DNA of 64,000 nucleotides from an uncultured Brachyspira sp. (GTDB lineage Bacteria; Spirochaetota; Brachyspiria; Brachyspirales; Brachyspiraceae): NCBI RefSeq assembly GCF_944390845.1, contig NZ_CALXRM010000003.1, positions 1 to 64,000 of the forward strand, read 5' to 3'. Shown piece by piece: positions 42,875 to 50,463 of this stretch (position 1 is its first letter; each line of letters starts with the position of its first letter). The notes under the pieces were generated by a model. It saw only the letters and a program-made list of their open reading frames with translations, ran no database searches and was not told where the DNA came from. The position numbers and the translations under genes were made by a program.

Positions 42875-43171
42875 ATGTCAAAGAAATCTTTATTATTCTT
42901 TTTAGAAAACAGTATTACAAATAAAGAAATAAAAGCTAATGATTATGTTGTATCAAGAGTTGGTTATTTCTTTAGAGATGTGCATGAAAGAAGATGCAAA
43001 GTTATAGTGGAAAGCGATTTAAATATATCTTTAAGCGATTCATTTTTGATTATAAGCAAAGAGGAAGCAGAGGAGCTTATAAGAGAGAAGATGAAGCCTA
43101 ATGATGTAATAAATTATCTTAAAGAAGAAAACAAAAAATTAAAAGAGAAAATAAAAGAGCTTGAGGCTTAA
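42875..43171 (+). CDS. Phage-like cluster protein with C-terminal coiled coil
   Basis: 98 residues; the last 30 are a Lys/Glu coiled coil. No recognised family. AGAGGCGGT before the ATG is a fair ribosome site. Its place right after the capsid gene suggests a head or connector role, not shown. Confidence 0.55.
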   Translation: MSKKSLLFFLENSITNKEIKANDYVVSRVGYFFRDVHERRCKVIVESDLNISLSDSFLIISKEEAEELIREKMKPNDVINYLKEENKKLKEKIKELEA

Positions 43172-43344
43172 TATATTATTTTATCATATATAATTTTTTA
43201 TAAAAATAATTATATATGTTTAGTTTGATATAAAATATAATTTTGGGCTTAAAAAATGCAGTCCTTTTGCTTCTTTGGGTCACCAAAAGAAGTGGGGACT
43301 GGGGCAAAGCCCCAGATATAAATTTTTAAAAAGGTGAAATTAAT
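43172..43344. repeat. GC-rich island repeat copy
   Basis: 173 nt. Contains GCAGTCCTTTTGCTTCTTTG, GGTCACCAAAAGAAGTGGGGA and the perfect stem CTGGGGCAAAGCCCCAG; the first block is shared almost base for base with 22492-22540. Confidence 0.7.
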
Positions 43345-43728
43345 ATGCAGGAATATATTTATGAGCCTGATATAGATTATTTTAAAAGCATATTTAAAAT
43401 GTTCAACTATGATGATATTGATACAGAATTTTTAAAAGAGCAGTTAAAAAATTATACCATTCAATTTAGAAGAATGATTTTAAATATGAATTATACAGAA
43501 CCTACAGAAGAAAACGGACTTCCTTTTATATCTATAAAAAATTATATATGCTATGAGGCAGCGAGACTTTTAACCGTTAATTTTGTTTCAAACAGCGACT
43601 TAATAAATTTCATTCGCACAGAAAGTTTGCGTTTAAAAGAACTTGCTATAAAAGATTTATCAAGCATTGTAGTTGGAGAAAATAGTTATGACAGTGTTCG
43701 TTTGGACGGCGATATAAAGAAGCCCTAA
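43345..43728 (+). CDS. Head-tail connector-like protein (possible)
   Basis: 127 residues, mostly helical. Length, helical content and position between capsid and tail genes fit a gp36/DUF1320- or gp6-like adaptor, but no motif confirms it. AAAAAGGTGA precedes the ATG. Confidence 0.45.
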   Translation: MQEYIYEPDIDYFKSIFKMFNYDDIDTEFLKEQLKNYTIQFRRMILNMNYTEPTEENGLPFISIKNYICYEAARLLTVNFVSNSDLINFIRTESLRLKELAIKDLSSIVVGENSYDSVRLDGDIKKP

Positions 43729-44064
43729 TATAAAAAATAAAATATATACTAAAAATTTTTAACTTTGTCAATTTTTTATTGTTCTTTTTCCCGCCGTAAA
43801 AAGAACCTATATCCTCGACAAGCTCGGATATGCTTCACGAAAGTGCAAGTATAAATTAGTACTAAATAATATTAATTTTGTCTTACATGTAAGATAAAAT
43901 ATTAAATTTAAGCTAAAATATAGCCTTTTTGCTTCTTTGTGGCACGCCAAAGGCACTTCCTTCGGTCGCAAAAGAAGTGGGGTGCGGGGCAAAGCCCTGC
44001 AAATATTTTATAAAAAATAAAAGTTTTTAGTATATGTAAAAATAAAAATTAAAAAGGTTATGAT
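43729..44064. repeat. GC-rich island repeat copy
   Basis: 336 nt without a gene. Shares TATATACTAAAAATTTTTAA and TTGTTCTTTTTCCCGCCG with 22318-22380, ACCTATATC.TCGACA and CGCGAAAG-like words with 22140-22175, and the CTTTGTGGCACGCCAAAGG...TTCGGTCGCAAAAGAAGTGGGG block with the reverse of 22060-22140. The same family, with blocks rearranged. Confidence 0.7.
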
Positions 44065-44622
44065 ATGATACATTTCAAAAATAGTGTTATATATGTTTTA
44101 GATAATTTCATGAACTTTATGGCTGATGAATATATAGATTTTTCAGGAAATAAAGTTCAGGGAGAAAATAATTTAAACAGCCTATTAGATGATAAATTAA
44201 AAATAGATTGTTTTAGTTTAGGTGCTGTTAAATCTATGAGTAAATCATTTCTTTGGGCTACAATATCAGAAGGTGAGAGCAGAGGGGATAAATCATATAT
44301 AGGTGACTCATCAGGTTTTGCAGATGACATATCTTTAAAAGCTACAGTATATAAAGAGCTTAAAGCAGGAGAATCATTTCTTGCATATACTATGATTCCT
44401 TTAGCACTCAATCAGGCTTCTCGTTATTGGATATCAAAGTTAAATGATGAAGGAGAACGCATAGCTTTATCGCCTGTTATTAAATGGGAATCTCCTTCCT
44501 TTGACAGTGAAAACAATAAAAGACAATTTAATGATTTTTCATCTATTAGAGGCGTGAGTTTTTCTCTTGATATTAATTTTAGAATTATGACTGGGAGTTA
44601 TTTAAATGAAGTTCTTTACTAA
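44065..44622 (+). CDS. Phage-like tail/connector protein, unknown
   Basis: 185 residues, beta-rich. No family recognised. Follows AAAAAGGTT at short spacing and overlaps the next gene by 17 nt, so the two are coupled. The position before the tail tube gene suggests a tail completion or neck protein. Confidence 0.5.
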   Translation: MIHFKNSVIYVLDNFMNFMADEYIDFSGNKVQGENNLNSLLDDKLKIDCFSLGAVKSMSKSFLWATISEGESRGDKSYIGDSSGFADDISLKATVYKELKAGESFLAYTMIPLALNQASRYWISKLNDEGERIALSPVIKWESPSFDSENNKRQFNDFSSIRGVSFSLDINFRIMTGSYLNEVLY

Positions 44623-44878
44623 TTTAATTAATAAAGCATTTAATAAAAAAGTTTATGATTATGTTCAAAACAGAGATAAGCTTTATAAAATAAAAATCAC
44701 TTCTTCTCCGGAAAATGCTGTCATCACAATGAATGAAGAAGAAAAATATTTTGGTGCTTATAAAAAAGGTGAAGTTATAAATTATCAAGTGAGTATGGAA
44801 GGCTATCAAACAAAAGAGGGCAGTATAACAGTTGATAATAGAGATGTTTTGGAGAATGTAGTTTTAGAAAGTGTTTGA
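44606..44878 (+). CDS. PEGA-domain protein
   Basis: 90 residues. After a short basic helix, residues 30-90 form a PEGA-like beta domain (IKITSSPENAVITMN, GEVINYQVSMEGYQTKEGSITV). PEGA domains usually occur in surface or S-layer proteins; one inside a phage tail module is unusual and may add a binding face to the particle. Confidence 0.6.
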   Translation: MKFFTNLINKAFNKKVYDYVQNRDKLYKIKITSSPENAVITMNEEEKYFGAYKKGEVINYQVSMEGYQTKEGSITVDNRDVLENVVLESV

Positions 44879-45041
44879 TTTAATATATTAATTTTTTAAG
44901 CACGCGGTGAATAAAATTTTATATATAGTTGAAATTATAATTAAAATTTTATTTATATTTTTGTATGAGTTTAACGCGTGTTAATTATAGTGTTTATTTA
45001 ATTAAAATTTGGGGTGGGCGGGCGGGGGTGATAATATTGAA
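44879..45041. repeat. CCGCCC/CACGCG repeat family copy
   Basis: CACGCGGTGAA at 44902 and TTAACGCGTG at 44970 are inverted ends around AT-rich DNA. GGGGTGGGCGGGCGGGGGTG at 45011-45030 matches the CCGCCC/CACCC blocks of 28.9, 55.0 and 57.2 kb in reverse. Confidence 0.6.
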
Positions 45042-45044
45042 AAA

Positions 45045-45113
45045 AGCGAGCTGAAGCCCTTAACTTAATTTATTAAGTTAAGCCTTTAGGAGTAGGCGAG
45101 CATAACAATAATA
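45045..45113 (+). promoter_or_regulatory. Hairpin leader element (5' of tail tube gene)
   Basis: AGCGAGCTGAAGCC, then the perfect stem CTTAACTTAA/TTAAGTTAAG (45059-45082, TTTA loop), then GGCGAGCATAACAATAATA. Nearly identical to the reverse-strand copy at 52603-52671. Confidence 0.8.
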
Positions 45114-45159
45114 AAAAATATAATTTTGAAAATTATATTTTATATGTGAGAGTATAACA

Positions 45160-46557
45160 ATGAGCATTTTTGATTTGAAAGGTAATTTAATGAATGATGA
45201 GGACGGCTTAACAGTTGTAAGCGGTTCTAGTTATAAAGTTAGAATAGCAAAAACAAAAAATAGAAATGAAAAAGTAGATTTTACTTCTGATGATGTTAAA
45301 GGAAAATATTTAATATATCCTTCATCAGTGGGACTTACTCCTACTACAGAATCAATGAGTAAAGAATATGTAGGTGCTCCTTCTTCAGAAAGTTATGCAG
45401 GTGCTACTACTTATGCAGGCGATATTTCTTATGGAGCTTTCCCAAATACAAATGCATATTACGCTAGTTTAATATGGGCTAATGTTCATACAAAAGAAAC
45501 TACAGGTAATTTACTTTGTATTAATTCTTTTAATAATTTTGCTGTAAGGTTTAATAAATCTTCAGATGATGAAAGTATTAATATGCTTGAAATTATAACT
45601 GAAAATGAAGAAGGTTATAATAGTAATTTTATTGATGTATATGATTCAATGAAGCATAAAGATTTAATTGAATCCATAAATAAAATAAAAGATATGAAAG
45701 CATTTTTAATAACAGGAAGCGAAGAAGATGAAGTTGATTTTAGTAATTTAATAAATGAATTAAAAGAATATAACAGCGAAAATAATCAAACAGAATATTT
45801 ACTAAGTTTTAAAAGAGTTGGCTTAATAGAAAGCGGTATATTTAGTGATAAGGCTAAAAAGAAATATCCAAGATATCAAAGCATAATAGCTCCAAGATTT
45901 GGAGAGGCACAATATTATAATATAGCTTTGTATGATAGTTCAAAAAATATGGACGGCAATCAATATATAGGCTGTGAAAGTAAATCTATGAATTTTAATT
46001 TTGCTAATAAAGCTATGACAGAAATCAGTTCTTCTTTATGGGCTTTAGATGAAGTAACAATAGATAAAGATTCTGTTTTGTATGAGGAGAGAGCAGAAGA
46101 AAGAGATGTTGTTATGGCTCAGACTTCAAAGTATCCTACAAAACTTTTTATCAATGGCACTGAAGCTACTTCTGTGAGTGATGTTGCTTTAGCTTTTGAA
46201 TGGACAAAAGAAGAAAAGTTTAATATTTCAGCTAAAAGATACGGATTTCCAAATTCTAAATTTACATTGAGTTTTTCAGGAAATGCGGTTTTTAATATTC
46301 AGTCAAAAGAACTTTTTTATGATAGAGTTTTAAATGGCAACAGACAGTCATTTATAATATCATCAAAAACAAGATTTAAAAATAAAGATTATCCTTTTAT
46401 ATTTGTAAGTATAGATGTTGGAGGAAGCCCGTCTTTTCCAGCAATAGAGCCTAAAGAACTTTCAATATCTTTGAATAATTTTAAAGCCATTGAACAATCA
46501 AATGATATGAATAGTAATTATTTGATTGCCTTTACAGATAGAGAAGATTTATTTTAA
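45160..46557 (+). CDS. Major tail (tube) protein, probable
   Basis: 465 residues, about 52 kDa, beta-rich with many Ser/Thr/Gly segments. It lies between connector-like genes and the tail chaperone/tape measure, which is where the tube gene belongs. Its size matches the VSH-1 protein named Hvp53 as I recall it; only size and place support this. GTGAGAG precedes the ATG. Confidence 0.55.
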   Translation: MSIFDLKGNLMNDEDGLTVVSGSSYKVRIAKTKNRNEKVDFTSDDVKGKYLIYPSSVGLTPTTESMSKEYVGAPSSESYAGATTYAGDISYGAFPNTNAYYASLIWANVHTKETTGNLLCINSFNNFAVRFNKSSDDESINMLEIITENEEGYNSNFIDVYDSMKHKDLIESINKIKDMKAFLITGSEEDEVDFSNLINELKEYNSENNQTEYLLSFKRVGLIESGIFSDKAKKKYPRYQSIIAPRFGEAQYYNIALYDSSKNMDGNQYIGCESKSMNFNFANKAMTEISSSLWALDEVTIDKDSVLYEERAEERDVVMAQTSKYPTKLFINGTEATSVSDVALAFEWTKEEKFNISAKRYGFPNSKFTLSFSGNAVFNIQSKELFYDRVLNGNRQSFIISSKTRFKNKDYPFIFVSIDVGGSPSFPAIEPKELSISLNNFKAIEQSNDMNSNYLIAFTDREDLF

Positions 46558-46558
46558 T

Positions 46559-46894
46559 TTATTTTTTTATTAATGAATTATATTTATCTTTTTCTAATGT
46601 TGTCATATTGGATAGGAATGTGCTGTTTGAATATTTTAAATTAATTTTATTAGGTTTGTATTTAAAGTCGAAAGTACTTTTTGATAATGAATATAAATTA
46701 TAATAGATATTTGATTGATTATGTATAGTTAATTCATTAGTTGAAATATTTTTATTATAGTCTATATCAAATATAGTAAAATAACTATTTATATTTTTAG
46801 AGAAGAAAATATTATTGTATGTATTGTAGAAATTAAAAGAATATAATTTAAAGCAGTAAAAAATAAAAATTAATATAATAGCTTTTCTTTTCAT
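46559..46894 (-). CDS. Small secreted protein on the opposite strand
   Basis: About 111 residues from MKRKAIILIFIFYCFKLYSFNF, a likely signal peptide, then Asn/Tyr/Phe-rich. No family recognised. It ends 1 nt from the tail tube stop and is the only minus-strand gene inside the phage module. No good ribosome site is seen; a TATAAT word lies just upstream. May be an insertion or moron gene. Confidence 0.5.
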   Translation of the reverse strand: MKRKAIILIFIFYCFKLYSFNFYNTYNNIFFSKNINSYFTIFDIDYNKNISTNELTIHNQSNIYYNLYSLSKSTFDFKYKPNKINLKYSNSTFLSNMTTLEKDKYNSLIKK

Positions 46895-46912
46895 AAAAAT
46901 ATTATAGAACAA

Positions 46913-47005
46913 AAATTAATTATATCAATATAAAAGCTTTATTTATTTTAAAATATTATAAATTGTCACATAGTTTTAGAAAATTAAGTATTATATAAAA
47001 TAACT
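46913..47005. other. AT-rich gap
   Basis: About 90 nt of AT-rich sequence before the tandem leader repeats; nothing recognised in it. Confidence 0.4.
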
Positions 47006-47321
47006 CGTTATATTTTTAGAGCCTATGACAATTGAAAATTGGCATAGCCTTACAGCGAAAAAATTAAGGAGAATTTAAAACCCTCCTTATATTTTTAGAG
47101 CCTATGACAATTGAAAATTGGCATAGCCTTACAGCGAAAAAAATTAAGGAGAATTTAAAAACACTCCTTATATTTTTAGAGCCTATGACAATTGAAAATT
47201 GGCATAGCCTTACAGCGAAAAAAATTAAGGAGAATTTAAAAACACTCCTTATATTTTTAGAGCCTATGACAATTGAAAATTGGCATAGCCTTACAGCGAA
47301 AAAAATTAAGGAGAATTTAAA
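47006..47321 (+). promoter_or_regulatory. Four tandem hairpin leader repeats (5' of tail chaperone)
   Basis: Four near-identical copies of a 79-81 nt unit; the hairpin begins at 47021, 47100, 47181 and 47262. Each unit has TTTTTAGAGC, the stem CTATG.CAATT/AATTG.CATAG around GAA, then CCTTACAGCGAAAAA, then AAGGAGAATTTAAA. In copies 1-3 the AAGGAG is followed by CTCCTT, which can pair with it. Only in copy 4 is it followed by the real ATG (47322). A weak ORF read through the copies is an artefact. Confidence 0.85.
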
Positions 47322-47678
47322 ATGGAAAAATTAGAATTTAAATGCATTGATTTTTTTAATAGATATATTGTAGAAGAAATTGTTTATAAAGATGACGGAG
47401 AAAATATTGTTCCTGTTAAAGTATTCAGCCGTTCTACTTTGGGAAATAAATTTAAAAGTGATGATGTTATAAGTATTAATCGTCCAAGCTTTAATGAAAA
47501 TATAAAATATGTGAGAGATAAAGAAGAAAAAATTATTGATGATGATATTTTTAAATGGCTTGATGTAAGAATAAATAATAATCTCGCTACAAGTCTTCTT
47601 GATGAATGGAGTACAAAAGATATTAATGAGTTTGCTCAGGTGATAAAAAGTTTTTTGTTAGAGAGACGAATTATGTAA
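47322..47678 (+). CDS. Tail assembly chaperone, short form (gpG-like)
   Basis: 118 residues, acidic and helical, starting at an ATG with ideal AAGGAG. No sequence signature, but it lies exactly where tail chaperones lie (tail tube - chaperone - tape measure). Near its 3' end it carries a -1 slippery heptamer T TTT TTG (47651-47657) in the right phase, leading to the extension 47687-47977. In lambda the short product gpG coats the tape measure protein. Confidence 0.65.
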   Translation: MEKLEFKCIDFFNRYIVEEIVYKDDGENIVPVKVFSRSTLGNKFKSDDVISINRPSFNENIKYVRDKEEKIIDDDIFKWLDVRINNNLATSLLDEWSTKDINEFAQVIKSFLLERRIM

Positions 47679-47977
47679 TAAATAATTTGTCAAAGTTTTC
47701 TGTAATAGAGCAGACTGAAATTGATAATCTTGTGAATTATGCTTTTTATAATAGAGAAGTTAAATACGATGACTTTTGTTATTTTAATGACGGACTTATT
47801 AGTTTGTATACATCTTCTTTGTTTTGGAATAAAATAATATTAGAGGCTTGGTATCAAATAATAAGCGGAAGATTTGTTTACTGTGTTTATGATGAAGATG
47901 ATTATTTAAGATTCGGACTTAATTATGCAGTATTCAGATTTAAAATTTTGATAGATAAGTCTATACGTAATAATTAA
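47322..47977 (+). CDS. Tail assembly chaperone, -1 frameshift fusion (gpGT-like)
   Basis: Reading 0-frame codons AGT TTT TTG, a -1 slip on TTTTTTG continues as GTT AGA GAG ACG AAT TAT GTA ATA, with no stop up to 47977. This gives a fusion of about 218 residues. The downstream frame (FSVIEQTEIDNLVNYAFYNREVKYDDF...) has no ATG or ribosome site of its own, only a TTG at 47687, so expression by frameshift is the best reading. In siphophages and myophages the long form recruits tail tube subunits to the tape measure. Confidence 0.65.
47651..47657 (+). promoter_or_regulatory. -1 ribosomal frameshift site TTTTTTG
   Basis: X XXY YYZ heptamer in 0 frame (ag T TTT TTG), seven codons before the 0-frame stop. 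The -1 frame is open on both sides. No strong downstream pseudoknot is obvious by eye. Confidence 0.65.
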
Positions 47978-48237
47978 TTTTATTATAAGTTTAGTTTTGA
48001 TACGGTATGGCTTTTAATAAATAATAAAAATACTTTATTTTAAATTATATTACATCAAATATAAAGTTGTTGTATGTGCGTTTTCGCTTTGCGTGCCGTA
48101 GGCAGCAACTTTGGCGAAGCCCGCCTGTGGCGTGTGCGACAAAAAAGTTGATAATATCTCTATAGTGTACAGAAATTGTCAAAATGTAATCATTTCAGAA
48201 TATGCATACATTTAATAATTTTTAAGAGCGGTAAAAT
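47978..48237. repeat. GC-rich island repeat copy
   Basis: Contains TGCGTTTTCGCTTTGCGTGCCGTAGGCAGCAACTTTGGCGAAGCCCGCCTGTGGCGTGTGCGACA in pieces shared with 42790-42850 and 22255-22320. No gene. SD-like AAGAGCGG lies before the next ATG. Confidence 0.65.
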
Positions 48238-49404
48238 ATGATTAATAATAATTTAAATAAAAATCTTTCTGATACAAATAAAGAATTACAAAATATAGAA
48301 AACAGTATAAAGAAAATAAATTCTGTTTATGAAACTTCTTTATTTTTTAATGATTCAAAACAGTTATTTAATGATTTTTCAAACGGAGCAGATGAAGCAA
48401 AAAGCAGTATAGAAAATATTGAAAGCTCAATTAACTCTCTTGATAATAGTATTAATAGTGTAGATTTAAAAAGTTTTTCTGATGATATAAAAGATTCTCT
48501 TTCAAGCGTATCAAGCATATATAAAGATTTGAGTGCAAGTTTTTCTGATTTCTTTTATTATGATTTGAGTTCTTATGATGCTGCTATTGAAGAAGCTAAA
48601 AATAAATTGCAGGAGTTTGACGATTATCAAAGAGAGTTAAAAGAAAATAAAAAATATGAAGATGATGAAGATTATGAAAATTATTTAGCCAGACTTGATG
48701 AAGAATTAGAGCTAGCAATAAATAATAATGATTTGATGAGTGCCGAAGCTATACGAATAAAACAGGAAGAATTAAAGAAGAAACAGGACAAGGAAAAAGA
48801 AGATTTACAAAAAGAAAAAGATATACAAACTCAAAGAGAATTATTAGAAAAACAGTTAGCACAGGCTGAATATAATAAAGCTTACGCTCAATGGGATAAT
48901 CAAGTAAAATTAGCTGAGATGGAAAAATCAAAAGCGATAGCAGATGCAGTTTTAATACCTTCGCTTGCTATTGCTCAGTCAGCTTTAGGTGTGGCTGCTT
49001 CATTTGCACAAGGCGGTCCTGTAGGTTTTGCTGCAGGACTTATAATATCAGCTACTGCAATATCATCTGCACTTTCTGCTGCTTCTGGTATAGTGTCATC
49101 AGCTAATGCATTGGACAGTGTTAAATCAAATCCTCCTACAGCTCCTCAATTTGCATTCGGTACTACTGGATACATTATTCCAGATGGAGGTTCGGCAATT
49201 GTAGGGGAGATGGGAGCGGAAATTGTAAGCAATAAGTCTGGAAAAATTTCAGTTCAAAGCAATGCTCAATTACAGGAACAAGGATTTCCTAAAGGTGATA
49301 TTTGGAATGTTACTATTAATGTGGAACAGGCTTTAAATCCGGATGAGGTGTACAGATTGATGAATAGTTATAAGGCTAGAAACAGTCAGATGTATACAAG
49401 ATAA
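48238..49404 (+). CDS. Tape measure protein (short)
   Basis: 388 residues. Residues 1-235 are an almost continuous charged coiled coil. Residues 240-300 are an Ala/Gly hydrophobic segment (LIPSLAIAQSALGVAASFAQGGPVGFAAGLIISATAIS), followed by FGTTGYIIPDGGSAIVGEMGAEIVSNKSG and a C-terminal tail. This last block is typical of tape measure C-termini. It sets tail length; at 388 residues it would give a very short tail, or it has lost repeats. Confidence 0.7.
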   Translation: MINNNLNKNLSDTNKELQNIENSIKKINSVYETSLFFNDSKQLFNDFSNGADEAKSSIENIESSINSLDNSINSVDLKSFSDDIKDSLSSVSSIYKDLSASFSDFFYYDLSSYDAAIEEAKNKLQEFDDYQRELKENKKYEDDEDYENYLARLDEELELAINNNDLMSAEAIRIKQEELKKKQDKEKEDLQKEKDIQTQRELLEKQLAQAEYNKAYAQWDNQVKLAEMEKSKAIADAVLIPSLAIAQSALGVAASFAQGGPVGFAAGLIISATAISSALSAASGIVSSANALDSVKSNPPTAPQFAFGTTGYIIPDGGSAIVGEMGAEIVSNKSGKISVQSNAQLQEQGFPKGDIWNVTINVEQALNPDEVYRLMNSYKARNSQMYTR

Positions 49405-49467
49405 AAATTTTATAAACTATTCAAATTTATTTAATATGAATTATAATAGTTTGGTAAGGAGATTTAT

Positions 49468-49713
49468 ATGTCAAAAGTTATTATGCAAATAGAAATAGAT
49501 GATGAATTAAAAAAAGATGCAGATAAGCTTTTTAGTGAATTGGGTTTGGATACAAATACTGCTATTAATATATTTTTAAAGAAATCTATTAATAATCAGG
49601 CAATACCATTTAAAATTGAAAAAGATAGTTTTTATAATGATGAGAATATTAATATATTAATACATAGATATAATAATTTGAAAAAAGGAGAATGTGTAGA
49701 GATTAATTATTAA
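49468..49713 (+). CDS. RelB/DinJ-family antitoxin
   Basis: 81 residues: a ribbon-helix-helix N-terminus (MQIEIDDELKKDADKLFSELGLDTNTAINIFLKKSI) and the NNQAIPFKIE segment are classic DinJ. Normally it represses its own operon and neutralises a YafQ/RelE toxin. AAGGAG precedes the ATG. No toxin gene follows: the next gene, 15 nt on, is on the other strand. Confidence 0.88.
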   Translation: MSKVIMQIEIDDELKKDADKLFSELGLDTNTAINIFLKKSINNQAIPFKIEKDSFYNDENINILIHRYNNLKKGECVEINY

Positions 49714-49728
49714 TATAAATTATTTTTA

Positions 49729-50463
49729 TTAATCATTGTTATTTAAAAAATTATCAATATTTTCTGTACTGTTATAAAATTCTTTAGCTTCGTTAATATT
49801 TTCATTTAATAATTTTTTTATATATTCGTTTAAATCTTTTAATATTTCATTTCTTTCTTTTATGATACTCATTTTGGATGCAGCATTATAAGCTTCTTTA
49901 ACTGCTGAAAAACCTTCCTCATATCTTTTTAATTTAAGAAGTATTAAAGCTTTATTTATATATCCTTTTTTAAAATATAATTCAGTATCTATTTCTATAA
50001 GTTTACTATAATTATTCAAAGTTTCTTCATACTTTCCAATGCTTTCATAATATAGTCCTTTATTAAAATATACACTGCTGAATTTTGAATCTAATTGCAA
50101 TGCATAGTTATAATCATTTATAATATCTTCTTCTTTATAATTTAGTTTTGATTTTGTCATAGCTCTATACAGATAAGAAGATTTATAATTTTTATTTAAA
50201 CAAATAGATTTATTAAAATATTCTAAAGCCTCATTATAATTTCCATCTATATAATTTTTAAATCCTTTATCAAAAACTTTTTGGTAAGAATTATTTTCTA
50301 TAAATTGTTTTGTATTTTTTATTTCTTCATAAAAATTTTCTAATCCTAAAATATTTTTATTTATTAATTCTTTAGTGCGTTCTTTAATTGCATTAAGTTC
50401 TTTTTCTTTATTAATATCATATTCAATATTATCTTCTTCATAAGATAAAAGTTTCTCTATTCC
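49729..50463 (-). pseudogene. C-terminal part of a frameshifted TPR gene
   Basis: About 244 codons open in one frame from 50463 to 49729 (GIEKLLSYEEDN ... FLNNND), containing at least two TPR units. The frame lacks its own start and ribosome site; an internal ATG at 50160 is the only candidate. It continues the upstream 620-residue TPR protein if one A is removed from the A8 run at 50464-50471. Either a real frameshift, a phase-variable tract or a sequencing error. Confidence 0.8.

Noticed and set aside
47104-47334. 76-codon ORF with three copies of MTIENWHSLTAKKIKENLK
   Set aside because: It is the tandem leader repeat read in frame; it has no spacing or composition of a protein gene and overlaps the true chaperone start.
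47687-47977. Separate 96-residue gene with its own start
   Set aside because: Only a TTG with no ribosome site; a slippery heptamer and open -1 frame upstream explain it better as a frameshift extension.
37224-49404. Complete inducible prophage
   Set aside because: No integrase, repressor, terminase, lysis genes or attachment repeats could be found in the window.
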